Shown here: positions 1 to 8,715 of the stretch, one piece after another
How positions within the stretch are numbered: the first letter of the stretch is position 1
Layout of the letters: every line of letters begins with the position of its first letter
Assembly (NCBI GenBank): GCA_028281285.1
Contig: JANQKF010000016.1
Coordinates: forward strand, 1 to 64,000
DNA from: Cyclobacteriaceae bacterium
GTDB taxonomy: Bacteria; Bacteroidota; Bacteroidia; Cytophagales; Cyclobacteriaceae
Length of the DNA: 64,000 nucleotides
Direction of reading: 5' to 3'
The notes under the pieces: generated by a model
Seen by the model: the letters and a program-made list of their open reading frames with translations, nothing else
The model's database searches: none
What the model was told of the DNA's origin: nothing
Translations under genes and position numbers: made by a program

Positions 1-1
1 C

Positions 2-121
2 AAGACATTGACCATCGTCACGCTAACAGAGAATATTTTCAATTTCACCTTCACCTTTGCAGGTACCGGTGGAATAGCAAATGGAATAGCAGGCAATTAT
101 GAAATAACGGTAGTAAAATAA
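2..121 (+). CDS. C-terminal end of an unknown protein (partial)
   Basis: An open frame runs in from the left edge and stops at TAA 119-121, giving 39 residues that end ITVVK. The visible part is rich in Gly, Thr, Asn and beta-branched residues, with alternating hydrophobic positions such as FNFTFTFAG. This suggests the last strands of a secreted or outer-membrane beta protein. No family can be named from so short a tail. A terminator-like hairpin follows about 60 bases downstream, which supports this being a true gene end. Confidence 0.6.
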   Translation, partial: KTLTIVTLTENIFNFTFTFAGTGGIANGIAGNYEITVVK

Positions 122-182
122 TGTGGTTGAGGGACCACTGGCTGTTTGATCACTAGGTCAAATGGTGAGTTTGAATCGGAAG

Positions 183-206
183 CCCGGGCGCTATGCTCCG
201 GGTTTT
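183..206 (+). terminator. Rho-independent terminator of the left-edge gene
   Basis: CCCGG (183-187) can pair with CCGGG (198-202) around a 10-base loop, and TTTT follows directly. The T run is on the plus strand, so it serves the plus-strand gene ending at 121. The hairpin abuts the stop codon of the convergent LytTR gene. Confidence 0.55.
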
Positions 207-992
207 CTATTTAATGAGCCTTAAAATGGATTCCTTGTAGGATCGGCTTGATTTTAATTTGGTTTTGTCTTTGAGATGCATAAAATACTCACCGTTAAAA
301 TAGGGTTCAATTTCATGGATTTCTTCAATATTCACAATCGTAGATCGGTGTATCCTCATAAATGACTTCGGGTCAAGTTTCTTTGCGATTTGATTCATAC
401 TATCATTGATCAAATATTTTTCACCTTCAGTGTGAATGCAGATGTAATCACCGGACGCCTCAATCCAATCTATCTGTTCCACTTTAATAAGTCTGATTTT
501 GTTTTTATGTCGAACAGTTATCTTGTCAAGGTAGTGCTGGTCGCTAGCAGGGCTGAAGCCTTCAAAGTCCTTTAGGAACGCACCGATTTTAGTGGATAGT
601 GATGAACTTTCTAATAGTTCGAACCGATGAACAGCTTTTTCAAAACTATTCATAAACCTCTCCTTGTCAAAGGGTTTTAGTAGATAATCTAGAGCGTTTG
701 CTTCAAAGGCCTTTATGGCATATTGATCAAAAGCCGTGGTAAAAATGACCAATGGTATTTCAGCCGGATTGAGAGCTTTCAAAACCTCGAAACCATTCAT
801 ATCTGGCATTTCAATGTCAAGGAAGACTAAGTCCGGTTTGTACTCCATAATGGCCTCAAGAGCGTCTTTGCCATTGGTGGATTCTGAGACCACTTTGACA
901 TAATCCAATTCACTCAATAATTTCCGAATGATATCACGAGCGATTGGTTCGTCATCAATAATTAAAACTCTAACCGTCTGATGTTTAGTCAT
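207..992 (-). CDS. LytTR-family response regulator
   Basis: DNA-binding response regulator of the AlgR/LytR type, partner of the LytS-like kinase just upstream. A receiver domain fills the N-terminal half: the IIDDEP acidic pocket, FLDIEMP with the phosphoacceptor Asp, the switch Thr in FTTAFD and the conserved Lys in LLKPF. A LytTR domain follows (WIEASGDYI, MRIHRSTIVN) and would bind direct-repeat sites at target promoters. I chose the ATG at 990-992 because the receiver fold begins six residues later and it overlaps the kinase stop by 8 bases, implying translational coupling. An in-frame ATG at 1028 would add 12 residues. The targets are not visible here. Confidence 0.9.
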   Translation of the reverse strand: MTKHQTVRVLIIDDEPIARDIIRKLLSELDYVKVVSESTNGKDALEAIMEYKPDLVFLDIEMPDMNGFEVLKALNPAEIPLVIFTTAFDQYAIKAFEANALDYLLKPFDKERFMNSFEKAVHRFELLESSSLSTKIGAFLKDFEGFSPASDQHYLDKITVRHKNKIRLIKVEQIDWIEASGDYICIHTEGEKYLINDSMNQIAKKLDPKSFMRIHRSTIVNIEEIHEIEPYFNGEYFMHLKDKTKLKSSRSYKESILRLIK

Positions 993-2052
993 TTGATCTT
1001 GGGAAGGATAGTTCAATTGCAAATCCATTAGGTTTGGTATTAAAGGTTTCTAGGGTAAATCGTTCACCATAAAGGTGTCTCAGTCGGTTTTGGGTAGTCA
1101 TAAGTCCAATTCCCGTTTTGATACTTCCATTGACTCCCGGCCCGTCATCCTGGATTCGGACATGGATATTTTCATTGCCCGTCACGCTGATAAATAGGCT
1201 TCCCGCTGTGGAAGATTTGGATATGCCATGTTTTAAGGCGTTTTCTACCAGCGGCTGAAGTAACATAGAAGGGATCAAGCATTCCATCAGCTCTTCATCT
1301 ATTTCTTTTTTAACGGTAAGTCGGTCGCTAAAGCGGACCTCGTGGATGTCAAGAAAAAGATCCATGATTGCAAGTTCCTCCTTTAATGGAATAAACTGTT
1401 GATCACCCAGTTCAAGTGTCCTCCTAAGTAAATCACTCAACCGTGTGAGCATTTTTATCGCCTCTTCGCTCTTTTCATTCATCATAAGACCAATGATGCT
1501 GTGATGTGTATTGAACAGAAAATGGGGTTGGATCTGGTTCTTGACTGACATCAACTTGGCTTCAGCCAGTAACCCTTCCAATCTCGACTTTTCAAGTTCT
1601 AGCCGCTTTGACCTTTTCAGGTAGTCTACTGTATAGGAAGCGCCTGCAACAAATAGAAATATGAAGAGGTTAACGTGGTATTTGTAATAAAAGGACCCAA
1701 AGAACCCTGAAATGTGTTTAGGCCCAACAATGAAATTCCACAGACCATATTGGAGCGTTATGTCCAGCGCACAATGGATCAAAGCAAATCCGAGAGCAAT
1801 GAGAATGTTTCTTTTAAGAAAAGGCCAGTTAATTTGACTTTGAACGGGATGCCGTTTGGTCAGGTAAAAGATCAGGGGTGTATAGCCAATCCAAAGCAGC
1901 CAACCCGAGGCATAAACGAGTTGTTCGGCCCAAATAAAATCCCAGCCCCTGGCATAACTTGATAAGAAAGTCTGACTTAGGTTGAGAACAGCAATTAAAA
2001 GCCAAAAAATAACAATACCCGGAAAAAGAAGCTTTCTTTTACTCAGATCCAT
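985..2052 (-). CDS. LytS-type membrane sensor histidine kinase
   Basis: Sensor kinase of the His_kinase/HATPase_c (LytS, YehU) class, 355 residues. Four hydrophobic segments (about residues 8-30, 42-64, 78-100 and 125-145) form a membrane sensor with no large periplasmic domain. A short coiled coil leads to the phosphoacceptor motif QPHFLFNTHHS (His177). The ATP-binding lobe has the N box VENALKHG (Asn271), DDGPG (G1, near 302) and TGIGL (G2, near 313). It transcribes before, and overlaps, the LytTR regulator, so the two make one operon. The signal sensed cannot be told from sequence; these pairs are common in Bacteroidota. Confidence 0.92.
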   Translation of the reverse strand: MDLSKRKLLFPGIVIFWLLIAVLNLSQTFLSSYARGWDFIWAEQLVYASGWLLWIGYTPLIFYLTKRHPVQSQINWPFLKRNILIALGFALIHCALDITLQYGLWNFIVGPKHISGFFGSFYYKYHVNLFIFLFVAGASYTVDYLKRSKRLELEKSRLEGLLAEAKLMSVKNQIQPHFLFNTHHSIIGLMMNEKSEEAIKMLTRLSDLLRRTLELGDQQFIPLKEELAIMDLFLDIHEVRFSDRLTVKKEIDEELMECLIPSMLLQPLVENALKHGISKSSTAGSLFISVTGNENIHVRIQDDGPGVNGSIKTGIGLMTTQNRLRHLYGERFTLETFNTKPNGFAIELSFPRSND

Positions 2053-2199
2053 TTTATCTTAGAGTTCTGAATTTAGTCAATCCAGTTTTGAGTGCGACCT
2101 AATCTTGCAAACTAACGTGAAACTGTCCGTTTTGTGTTTCTGGTTCGTTGAGTTGAATAGAATAACCGCCCAGCAGTTAGTTTTCAAAGTCATTTAGTT

Positions 2200-3546
2200 A
2201 TGTACGCGATTGTCGATATAGAAACCACAGGTTCCTCTGCAGCTTATCATAAGATCACAGAAGTAGCGATCTTGATTCATGATGGCGAACGTATAGTGGA
2301 TGAGTTTCAGTCGCTTATTAACCCTGAAAAAGGAATACCTATAGGGATCACGTCTTTAACCGGCATTTCGAACGAAATGGTAGAGCACGCTCCTAAATTC
2401 TACGAGATAGCGAAAGAGGTGTATGAATTATTAGAAGGAAACATCTTCGTGGCGCACAATGTAAACTTCGACTATTCATTTTTGAAAAAGGAGTTCCAGG
2501 ACCTCGGAGGAAATCTCAACCTAAATAAACTCTGTACGGTTAGACTCTCAAGAAAAATAATTCCCGGCCATCGGTCTTATAGTCTGGGGCGATTGTGTGA
2601 GGCGCTAGGAATCGAAAATCAGGCACGACACAGGGCGATGGGAGATGCACGGGCTACCGCGGAGCTCATGACCCTCTTGATTCAAAATGATACAGAAGGT
2701 CATATTGAAAAATCACTCAAAAGAAACTCAAAGGAGGCAGACTTACCTCCTTATTTGCCGAAGAAGACCTTTGAGGAACTGCCAGAGTCGACTGGTGTAT
2801 ACTATTTTCACGATGAACATGGTAAGGTCATTTATGTAGGTAAAGCCAACAATATCAAGAAGCGAATAAGAGGGCATTTCGCATCTACCGATGTTGTCTA
2901 TAAACAAGGGCTCAAAGACAAGCTCTACGATATTACTTATGAGGTTTGCGGGGATGAGCTGATTGCGTTTTTATTGGAATCCTATGAGATTAAGCGCTTA
3001 TTTCCGATGTTCAACAAGGCTCAGAAGTTTCCTACAAGTCGTTATGGGCTTTATCACTATGAGGATGGAAGGGGGGCTCAGCGACTTTCTATTGGGAAAG
3101 TAGCAAAGGGGCATTTGCCTTTAATTAGTTTTACTTCGTTTGATCGAGCGAGGAGCTACCTAATACAGATTGTCAAAGAGTTCGAATTAAACCCGGAGTT
3201 GTGTAGCCTACCCGCAGGTGTTATGAAGTACTTTGGTTACTCTTTTAAGACACCAACCAAAGAGAAATTTGAAGAAGAAAACCAAAAATTACTGAACGCT
3301 ATTCAGACGATTAAAGATGATTCTCAAACTTTTTGCCTGATGGGCAACGGGCGAACGTTTGACGAGAAGTCCGTGGTTTTAGTTGAGGAAGGAGCCTACC
3401 AGGGCTTTGGATATTACGAACAAGATCGATCGTTCGATACGATTGAAAGTGTCAAAGAAGTGATTACTTCTTATCCTGACAATCCTGATGTCCAGCGGAT
3501 CATCAACCAGTTCTTCGACAAAAGAAAGAGTATTGTATTCAATTAA
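2200..3546 (+). CDS. DnaQ-like exonuclease fused to a UvrC/Cho-like GIY-YIG nuclease
   Basis: Two nucleases in one 448-residue chain. Residues 1-165 are a DEDDh 3'-5' exonuclease like DNA polymerase III epsilon: Exo I is VDIETTG (Asp6, Glu8), Exo II HNVNFDYSFL (Asp91), Exo III HRAMGDA (His144, Asp149). Residues about 195-285 are a GIY-YIG domain (GVYYF, then IYVGKANNIKKRIRGHF), as in UvrC and Cho. The last 160 residues match no domain I can name. The fusion suggests repair or replication-linked processing in which an incision is followed by 3' trimming; that role is inferred. The same architecture occurs elsewhere in bacteria. The gene stands alone and ends at a strong terminator. Confidence 0.9.
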   Translation: MYAIVDIETTGSSAAYHKITEVAILIHDGERIVDEFQSLINPEKGIPIGITSLTGISNEMVEHAPKFYEIAKEVYELLEGNIFVAHNVNFDYSFLKKEFQDLGGNLNLNKLCTVRLSRKIIPGHRSYSLGRLCEALGIENQARHRAMGDARATAELMTLLIQNDTEGHIEKSLKRNSKEADLPPYLPKKTFEELPESTGVYYFHDEHGKVIYVGKANNIKKRIRGHFASTDVVYKQGLKDKLYDITYEVCGDELIAFLLESYEIKRLFPMFNKAQKFPTSRYGLYHYEDGRGAQRLSIGKVAKGHLPLISFTSFDRARSYLIQIVKEFELNPELCSLPAGVMKYFGYSFKTPTKEKFEEENQKLLNAIQTIKDDSQTFCLMGNGRTFDEKSVVLVEEGAYQGFGYYEQDRSFDTIESVKEVITSYPDNPDVQRIINQFFDKRKSIVFN

Positions 3547-3547
3547 A

Positions 3548-3570
3548 AAAGGCCGGATTTCCCGGCCTTT
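3548..3570. terminator. Bidirectional terminator between convergent genes
   Basis: AAAGGCCGG (3548-3556) pairs with CCGGCCTTT (3562-3570) around a 5-base loop. A-rich sequence on the left and T-rich on the right give a U-tract in both directions. It can end both the exonuclease transcript and the permease transcript from the right. Confidence 0.9.
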
Positions 3571-3574
3571 TTCG

Positions 3575-6001
3575 TTATTCGCTTCGTAGTGCCTTTACAG
3601 GATTGGCTACTGCAGCTCTAATGGATTGATAACTTACTGTAAGCCACGCAATGACCAAGGCAAGCAAACCTCCAATTACAAAATTCTCCCAGCGGATCGC
3701 TTGATGATAGGCAAAACCATCAAGCCATGGACGCATGATGAGAACTGTCACAGGAAGAGCGATGACTATAGCAATAATTACCAGTTTGTTGAAATCTTTT
3801 AACAAGAGAAATACCACCCCAGCGGAAGAGGCTCCTAATACCTTTCTGATTCCAATCTCTTTCACTCTGTTGCCAACTATATAGGCTGCCAGTCCGAATA
3901 AACCAACACAGGCAATGGCGATGGCAATTGCGGTGAATACAAGAAATAGGTATCCGGACCTTTGTTCCGCATTATACAGCTGTGCTAAATTCTGATCCAG
4001 GAAATTATAAGTAAAAGGAACATTAGGAGCCATTTCTGACCAGACCGATTCAATATCAGCTAATGTCTTTTGGAGGTTGGTCGATTGAATCTTAACAGGC
4101 ATGAATCCAGCGAAGGCATTGGCACTTTCCATACTGAAGACAGCCATTGGGGTGATTTCAGTATGCAAAGATTTGTAATTATAGTCTCTGACGATCCCAA
4201 TGATCCGATAGTTTCGTTCGACATTACCGTTGTTGGCTCCTGCAGTATTTATTATTGTCTGTCCAATGGGGTCACCATCAATATTAAAGGCTTCAAGTGC
4301 CGCTTCGTTTAGAATTAGGGATAGGGTATCGTTGAAGTCCTTTGAAAATCCGCGGCCTTGAACAATTTCCATTCCCATGGTTTCGATATAAAAATCGTCA
4401 AATACACCACAGTTTAAAGCAATGACATCGGGATTTGATGGTTTTCTGAAAGACATCCCAAAGTATATCCCATCACCAGGCATGGCACTACTTGACCCAA
4501 TCTGCTGCACTCCTGAGATCGCTCTAACACGTTCCTGGAAAGTTGGTATGTTCTGTACACTTCCAGCTTGTTCAATTACCAAAGTATTTTCCCGATCAAA
4601 ACCCAATTCCTTGTTTTGAAGGTACTGCATTTGATCATTGACGATCAATGTACAGCAGATCAAGGTGATCGAAATTCCAAACTGAAATACCACCAAACCA
4701 TTTCGAATCCAGGCACCACGTTGACCGCTGATTACTTTCCCCTTGAGTACAATTGCCGGACTAAACGTGGAAAGTACAAACGCAGGGTAGATTCCGGCTA
4801 CAGCACCAATGAACAGGGCAAAACCAACAAAAGCAGGAATTATCAGAGGACTGCTCAAGAGGTCAAAGACCATTTGTTTCTGAGCCAATGTATTGAAATA
4901 AGGCAGTGCAAGGTAGACAAGGCAGATTCCAATGATAGTACCCAGAATTGAGATAATGATTGATTCAACCAGGAATTGCTGGATCAACTGCTTTTTGAAT
5001 GAACCCAAAACTTTTCTGATGCCAACTTCTCGGGCTCTTTCAGTAGATCTGGCTGTTGCCAAATTAATGAAGTTGACTGCGGCCAAGGCCAGAACAAATA
5101 TCGAAATGGAAATAAATATGTAGATGTAGGTAATGTTTCCGTTTGCTTCAGCTTCAGCTTCAAGATGCGATTTTAAGTGAATGTCCTGAACGGGCTGCAG
5201 ATAGTATTTGTACCCATTACCTGCTGCCTTATAATCAGCAAAGCTAATGCCCTGAGCACGCTCTATTTGACCGGCAGCATATGTCTCTACGATTCTATCC
5301 ATGACGCCCTTAAAATTTTCAGGGTCGTATCCATCTTGCAGAACCACATAGTTGTATACAGAGAAATTTACGTAGTTGGGTTGCTGTAGGAATTGGAGCA
5401 AAGCAATGTTGGCAAGGAAATCATATTTAAAATGAGTGTTTTCAGGTACGTCCTCGCTTACACCTGAAACAATGAGATTACCAAAACCACCAATTAGTGC
5501 CTTTCCAATGGGATCCTCATTTCCGAAATACTTGATAGCTGTGCTCTCAGTGATCACAACGGCATTAGGAACATCAAATACTTTGTCTGGATCTCCTTTT
5601 AATAATTCAATTCCGAAAACCTTAAAGAAGTTGCTGTCTGCGGCCATAAACCTCGGTTCCAAATAGGACTGATCTTCGTATTGAACATTGACCGCATTGA
5701 ATGCTTTGAATGTTCTCACAAAACTCGTTACCTCCGGGTAGTCGGCATAAGCCTGTTGAGCCATGGCCCCCGGTGTATAAGCATAGTGCGAAACATGATC
5801 AGGGTAAATTCTTTCAAGTGCCAGGCGGTAGAGGTTCTCTTTATTCGGGTGATAATCATCGTATGAAACTTCCGATTGAACATAGAGGAGAATCAAGGTG
5901 CAAACGGCTATACTTATTGCAAGGCCTCCCACGTTGATGAAAGTATAAATCTTATTTTTGGTAAGATTTCTAATGGCGATTTTTACGAAGTTTTTTAGCA
6001 T
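3575..6001 (-). CDS. FtsX/MacB-type ABC transporter permease
   Basis: Large permease (808 residues) of the duplicated FtsX type common in Bacteroidota. The N-terminus (AIRNLTKNKIYTFINVGG) carries the first membrane helix. A MacB-PCD-like extracytoplasmic domain follows (about 60-250), then three helices ending near 410. The second half repeats the design: helix near 430, a second extracytoplasmic domain, then three C-terminal helices. The coupling-helix motif EVGIRKVLGS / EIGIRKVLGAS occurs once per half, and the protein ends NPVKALRSE, typical for the group. No ABC ATPase gene is adjacent, so the partner must be encoded elsewhere. Such MacB-like systems often do mechanotransmission or export peptides, lipids or antibiotics; the substrate is unknown. 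Confidence 0.88.
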   Translation of the reverse strand: MLKNFVKIAIRNLTKNKIYTFINVGGLAISIAVCTLILLYVQSEVSYDDYHPNKENLYRLALERIYPDHVSHYAYTPGAMAQQAYADYPEVTSFVRTFKAFNAVNVQYEDQSYLEPRFMAADSNFFKVFGIELLKGDPDKVFDVPNAVVITESTAIKYFGNEDPIGKALIGGFGNLIVSGVSEDVPENTHFKYDFLANIALLQFLQQPNYVNFSVYNYVVLQDGYDPENFKGVMDRIVETYAAGQIERAQGISFADYKAAGNGYKYYLQPVQDIHLKSHLEAEAEANGNITYIYIFISISIFVLALAAVNFINLATARSTERAREVGIRKVLGSFKKQLIQQFLVESIIISILGTIIGICLVYLALPYFNTLAQKQMVFDLLSSPLIIPAFVGFALFIGAVAGIYPAFVLSTFSPAIVLKGKVISGQRGAWIRNGLVVFQFGISITLICCTLIVNDQMQYLQNKELGFDRENTLVIEQAGSVQNIPTFQERVRAISGVQQIGSSSAMPGDGIYFGMSFRKPSNPDVIALNCGVFDDFYIETMGMEIVQGRGFSKDFNDTLSLILNEAALEAFNIDGDPIGQTIINTAGANNGNVERNYRIIGIVRDYNYKSLHTEITPMAVFSMESANAFAGFMPVKIQSTNLQKTLADIESVWSEMAPNVPFTYNFLDQNLAQLYNAEQRSGYLFLVFTAIAIAIACVGLFGLAAYIVGNRVKEIGIRKVLGASSAGVVFLLLKDFNKLVIIAIVIALPVTVLIMRPWLDGFAYHQAIRWENFVIGGLLALVIAWLTVSYQSIRAAVANPVKALRSE

Positions 6002-6173
6002 GGTTTCGGTTTGAGTTGGTTAATATGAGTTTTCTAATCCTTTAAACTTATATTTCATACGCAGACTAATGGTTAACCGTTCGTATAATTGTTATGAATG
6101 GGTGATGATTGATGAAACAATTTCAACTAAACTTCGATTAATAAAGAAACTAACTATCGCAACATAGATTAAG

Positions 6174-6389
6174 ATGAAAAGAACAAGAGAAATAGGAGGG
6201 AAGATTTTGAAGTACGCAGAGGAGCGTTTGCAAGACAGCAACTTCAGTACTGAAAAAATCAGAAAGAACACTGAGAAGATTCGTAAGTATGCAAGAAATA
6301 TCAGTGACGTGAGCAAAGAATTGATGCAGTCAAGTGTGTTAATGGCCGGTCATAAGAAAATCTTTGTAGACCCTTCTCCGGACGCCTAA
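6174..6389 (+). CDS. Small charged helical protein, unknown function
   Basis: A 71-residue frame beginning MKRTREIGGKILKYAEE. It is dominated by Lys, Arg and Glu with heptad-like hydrophobics (ILKYAEERL, IRKYARNISDVSKEL), so mostly amphipathic helix or coiled coil is expected. I see no signal peptide or membrane segment. A good terminator on the same strand follows 88 bases after the stop, which supports transcription in this direction. A 74-residue hydrophobic frame on the opposite strand (6092-6316) is the competing reading. I do not recognise a family. Confidence 0.5.
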   Translation: MKRTREIGGKILKYAEERLQDSNFSTEKIRKNTEKIRKYARNISDVSKELMQSSVLMAGHKKIFVDPSPDA

Positions 6390-6476
6390 ACTCACACGCT
6401 GGAATATTTCGAATCGTCACATACGGTTGTATGTAGGTCGCTTTAATGCGGTAATGTAAAAATTCTTATATTTGTA

Positions 6477-6505
6477 ATGATTCTCGATTTGGGAATCATT
6501 TTTTT
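6477..6505 (+). terminator. Rho-independent terminator
   Basis: ATGATTC (6477-6483) and GAATCAT (6493-6499) pair around a 9-base loop and are followed by six T residues. It lies downstream of the small protein at 6174 and upstream of the gene at 6590. A TATATTTG box (6468-6475) abuts it on the left and could be a chance match to the Bacteroidota -7 element. Confidence 0.8.
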
Positions 6506-6589
6506 GTGCTTATTCACCTAAACGACTGTAAATCAGGCCTCTCGAAAAAAGGTAGGGTATTTGTCATGTTGTGGGTACTATAAGCAACA

Positions 6590-7525
6590 ATGATAAATAT
6601 GAGTTTGAAAGCTGAAAATATTGAACCCTCTTTGGTATGTCCTTTCACTGGAAAGGGCCTAATTGAGCTTTCGAAAGCCGAACTCCTGCAGGTAAATAGA
6701 CAGATTTCAGATGGTATATTGTTCTTCCACCATGGAGCTCCTGTTAATGTCAAGCTGAAAAAGGCTTTTACCACTTCCAGTAGAACTTATATTTTTCCAG
6801 TCTTCGAAGAAATTCTCTTCCTTAAGAAGGTAACTGCGATCGTTCCAAAGAATAGGACTAAGGAGCCTAACAAAAGAACATCTCAGGATTCCATTAATGA
6901 ATTCTATAAAGAGTATGGTCTTGGAAGGAAATTTAAAAAAGACCCTGCTGATGAATTGAATATTCAAAGCAATCCGATTTCTTTAGAACAGCTCAAGGAC
7001 CTTTCTAAATTACTCCCAAAATCAGGCAAGAGTTTCGTGAGTGTTGTGACTCACGATATTGATTCAATTCACAATCTTGTCTTCGGTAGAAACTTTGATC
7101 AGTACATTCATATGGATTTTTCCTTCGATCGTCTTAGAAGCGTGGTGGGGAAACTTAAGAAGGATACAATTTATGTGCTGGGAGATATCTGCGATCTTCC
7201 CTTGAAGTCTGATTCCGTTGATGCCATGTTTTCTTTCGACTACATCAACAAATATGAGAAAGAGGAGCAGAAAGAAACTTATGAAGAATTGAAGCGTAGC
7301 ATGCTGGCTGATGGAGTATCGGTTTTGATGTATGACAAAAATCTTCCGCTTCATGCCAAAAGCCGATACGTTTCGGATCAGCGGGCACATAAGGCCATGA
7401 AGGTTGTCACCCCTTGGAAAAAAACTAAGTCGTCAAATTTCTATTTCTACCCGGTCGGTCAGGATAACAACCAAGAGCACCTGAATTTTGTAATGAAGAC
7501 GTCACTGAGAAGTCAATTCTCCTGA
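6590..7525 (+). CDS. Trm112-like plus degenerate SAM-methyltransferase-like protein
   Basis: A 311-residue cytoplasmic protein in two parts. The start (about 12-80) resembles the Trm112/YcaR fold often fused to methyltransferases, but only one Cys remains where zinc forms have CPxCxG (LVCPFTGKG). The C-terminal part (about 140-300) has methyltransferase-like landmarks: GDICDLPLKSDSVDAMFSFDYIN corresponds to the acidic loop, the D-LPF-SVD motif and strand 4, followed by LADGVSVLMYD. The glycine-rich motif I expected near residue 145-155 is replaced by FVSVVTHDID, so SAM binding is doubtful. It may be a pseudo-enzyme or a divergent methyltransferase. It is transcribed alone ahead of msrB. Confidence 0.6.
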   Translation: MINMSLKAENIEPSLVCPFTGKGLIELSKAELLQVNRQISDGILFFHHGAPVNVKLKKAFTTSSRTYIFPVFEEILFLKKVTAIVPKNRTKEPNKRTSQDSINEFYKEYGLGRKFKKDPADELNIQSNPISLEQLKDLSKLLPKSGKSFVSVVTHDIDSIHNLVFGRNFDQYIHMDFSFDRLRSVVGKLKKDTIYVLGDICDLPLKSDSVDAMFSFDYINKYEKEEQKETYEELKRSMLADGVSVLMYDKNLPLHAKSRYVSDQRAHKAMKVVTPWKKTKSSNFYFYPVGQDNNQEHLNFVMKTSLRSQFS

Positions 7526-7583
7526 TTTCGGTAATCGTTTTTAACAATTTCCCGTTCTTTAGGTTAGCAAACAAAACGCTTCT

Positions 7584-8123
7584 ATGAAAACTAGAGTTAT
7601 AATGCTTGGTGCTGCGCTGATTTTAGGTGCAACTAGTTTGGTGGCCTTGAAAAAGTCAGAGGATGATCCAATTCAGGACGAAAAGAAAACCGAGAAGTAC
7701 GAAATTAATCTCTCCGAAGAGGAATGGAAAAAGAGATTGACCCCGGAGCAATATTACATACTCCGTGAGCAGGGTACCGAAAGGGCCTTTACCGGAAAGT
7801 ATGACAAGTTCTACAAGAAGGGCACTTATTATTCAGCAGCTTCGTTGCAGCCTGTATTTAGTTCAGAAACTAAATACAATTCGGGTAGTGGTTGGCCCAG
7901 TTTCTATGCACCTATTGACAAGGATGCCATAAAGTTGGTCCTGGACACAAGTTTTGGTTGGAGAAGATGGGAGGTGGTCGATAGTAAAAGCGGCTCTCAC
8001 CTAGGTCATGTTTTTGACGATGGGCCGGCACCAACCGGAAAGAGGTATTGCCTGAATTCTGCGGCCTTGATTTTTGTTCCCGAAGGGGAAAAGCCACCAG
8101 TATTTAAAAAAGACAATCAGTAG
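7584..8123 (+). CDS. msrB: Exported peptide-methionine (R)-S-oxide reductase, zinc-less
   Basis: MsrB reduces methionine-R-sulfoxide in proteins. Residues 1-22 are a hydrophobic export signal or anchor, so it should work in the periplasm. The MsrB domain (about 44-170) shows [18 protein letters not shown] and the catalytic RYCLNSAAL (Cys156). The two CxxC zinc pairs of many MsrB proteins are absent: Ser84/Ser87 and Asp133/Ser136 stand in those places. Cys156 is the only cysteine in the protein, so recycling must use an external reductant or a mixed disulfide. It ends at a strong terminator, and MsrA lies 0.6 kb downstream, so both sulfoxide stereoisomers are covered in the envelope. Confidence 0.93.
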   Translation: MKTRVIMLGAALILGATSLVALKKSEDDPIQDEKKTEKYEINLSEEEWKKRLTPEQYYILREQGTERAFTGKYDKFYKKGTYYSAASLQPVFSSETKYNSGSGWPSFYAPIDKDAIKLVLDTSFGWRRWEVVDSKSGSHLGHVFDDGPAPTGKRYCLNSAALIFVPEGEKPPVFKKDNQ

Positions 8124-8154
8124 TTCTGACGCTTAAAAATATTTAATTAACATT

Positions 8155-8178
8155 GGTCTGATTTTTCAGACCTTTTTT
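8155..8178 (+). terminator. Rho-independent terminator after msrB
   Basis: GGTCTGA (8155-8161) and TCAGACC (8166-8172) form a perfect 7-bp stem with a TTTT loop, followed by six T residues. The next start codon is only 8 bases beyond, so the following gene either has its own promoter or depends on readthrough. Confidence 0.92.
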
Positions 8179-8186
8179 ATTTATCC

Positions 8187-8651
8187 ATGGAAGAACCTAA
8201 ACCACTTAACAGCGTAGCAGAATTTCACAGAACCTTCAAGCATCCAATTTTAGATAGCCCTCAGATACCTTCAGAAGACCGTTGCAAACTCAGAGTTTCT
8301 TTGATTGCAGAAGAACTTAAAGAGTTGGAGGAGGCGATTCAGTCGAATGATTTGGTGGAAGTGGCTGATGCCCTTTGTGATATCCAATACGTATTGTCAG
8401 GAGCAATCCTCGAATTCGGGATGGGAGATAAATTCAAGGCCCTTTTTGATGAAGTACAGCGTTCCAATATGAGTAAAACTTGCAAGACCAGGGAAGAAGC
8501 CGAGGCAACTCAACAACATTATTTGAATCGAGATGGAACGGAAAGTTACATACAAGAGTCTGATGGTCATTACTTAGTCTACCGGAAGACAGATAACAAG
8601 ACTTTAAAATCGATAAACTATTCGCCAGCTGACCTTAAGCAGTTTCTTTAA
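8187..8651 (+). CDS. MazG-like all-alpha NTP pyrophosphohydrolase
   Basis: A 154-residue protein of the MazG/PRA-PH (all-alpha NTP-PPase) superfamily, which splits pyrophosphate from (d)NTPs or related nucleotides using Mg2+. The signature ExxE...ExxD is visible as AEELKELEEA (Glu43, Glu46) and EVADALCD (Glu58, Asp61, Asp65), inside the expected helical bundle. The C-terminal 50 residues (YIQESDGHYLVYRKTDN) look like a small beta extension beyond the minimal fold. Substrate is not predictable; house-cleaning of damaged nucleotides would fit its place between two methionine-sulfoxide reductases, but that is inference. The start sits just after the msrB terminator. Confidence 0.8.
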   Translation: MEEPKPLNSVAEFHRTFKHPILDSPQIPSEDRCKLRVSLIAEELKELEEAIQSNDLVEVADALCDIQYVLSGAILEFGMGDKFKALFDEVQRSNMSKTCKTREEAEATQQHYLNRDGTESYIQESDGHYLVYRKTDNKTLKSINYSPADLKQFL

Positions 8652-8715
8652 GAACTTCTTCAAAACCAAACGGCACCCCAAGCCGTTGGGTGAATAGAAC
8701 ACAAAACTTGAGAAG

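Noticed and set aside
6092-6316. Hydrophobic 74-residue frame on the minus strand
   Set aside because: It is antisense to the small charged protein at 6174, has no matching terminator in its direction, and its hydrophobicity is the expected mirror of a Lys/Glu-rich frame.
6419-6434. ACATAC/GTATGT hairpin
   Set aside because: Perfect 6-bp arms but no T run and a good terminator lies 40 bases on; kept out as a feature.
8669-8687. AACGGC/GCCGTT hairpin before msrA
   Set aside because: Six-bp stem without U-tract, no clear regulatory role.
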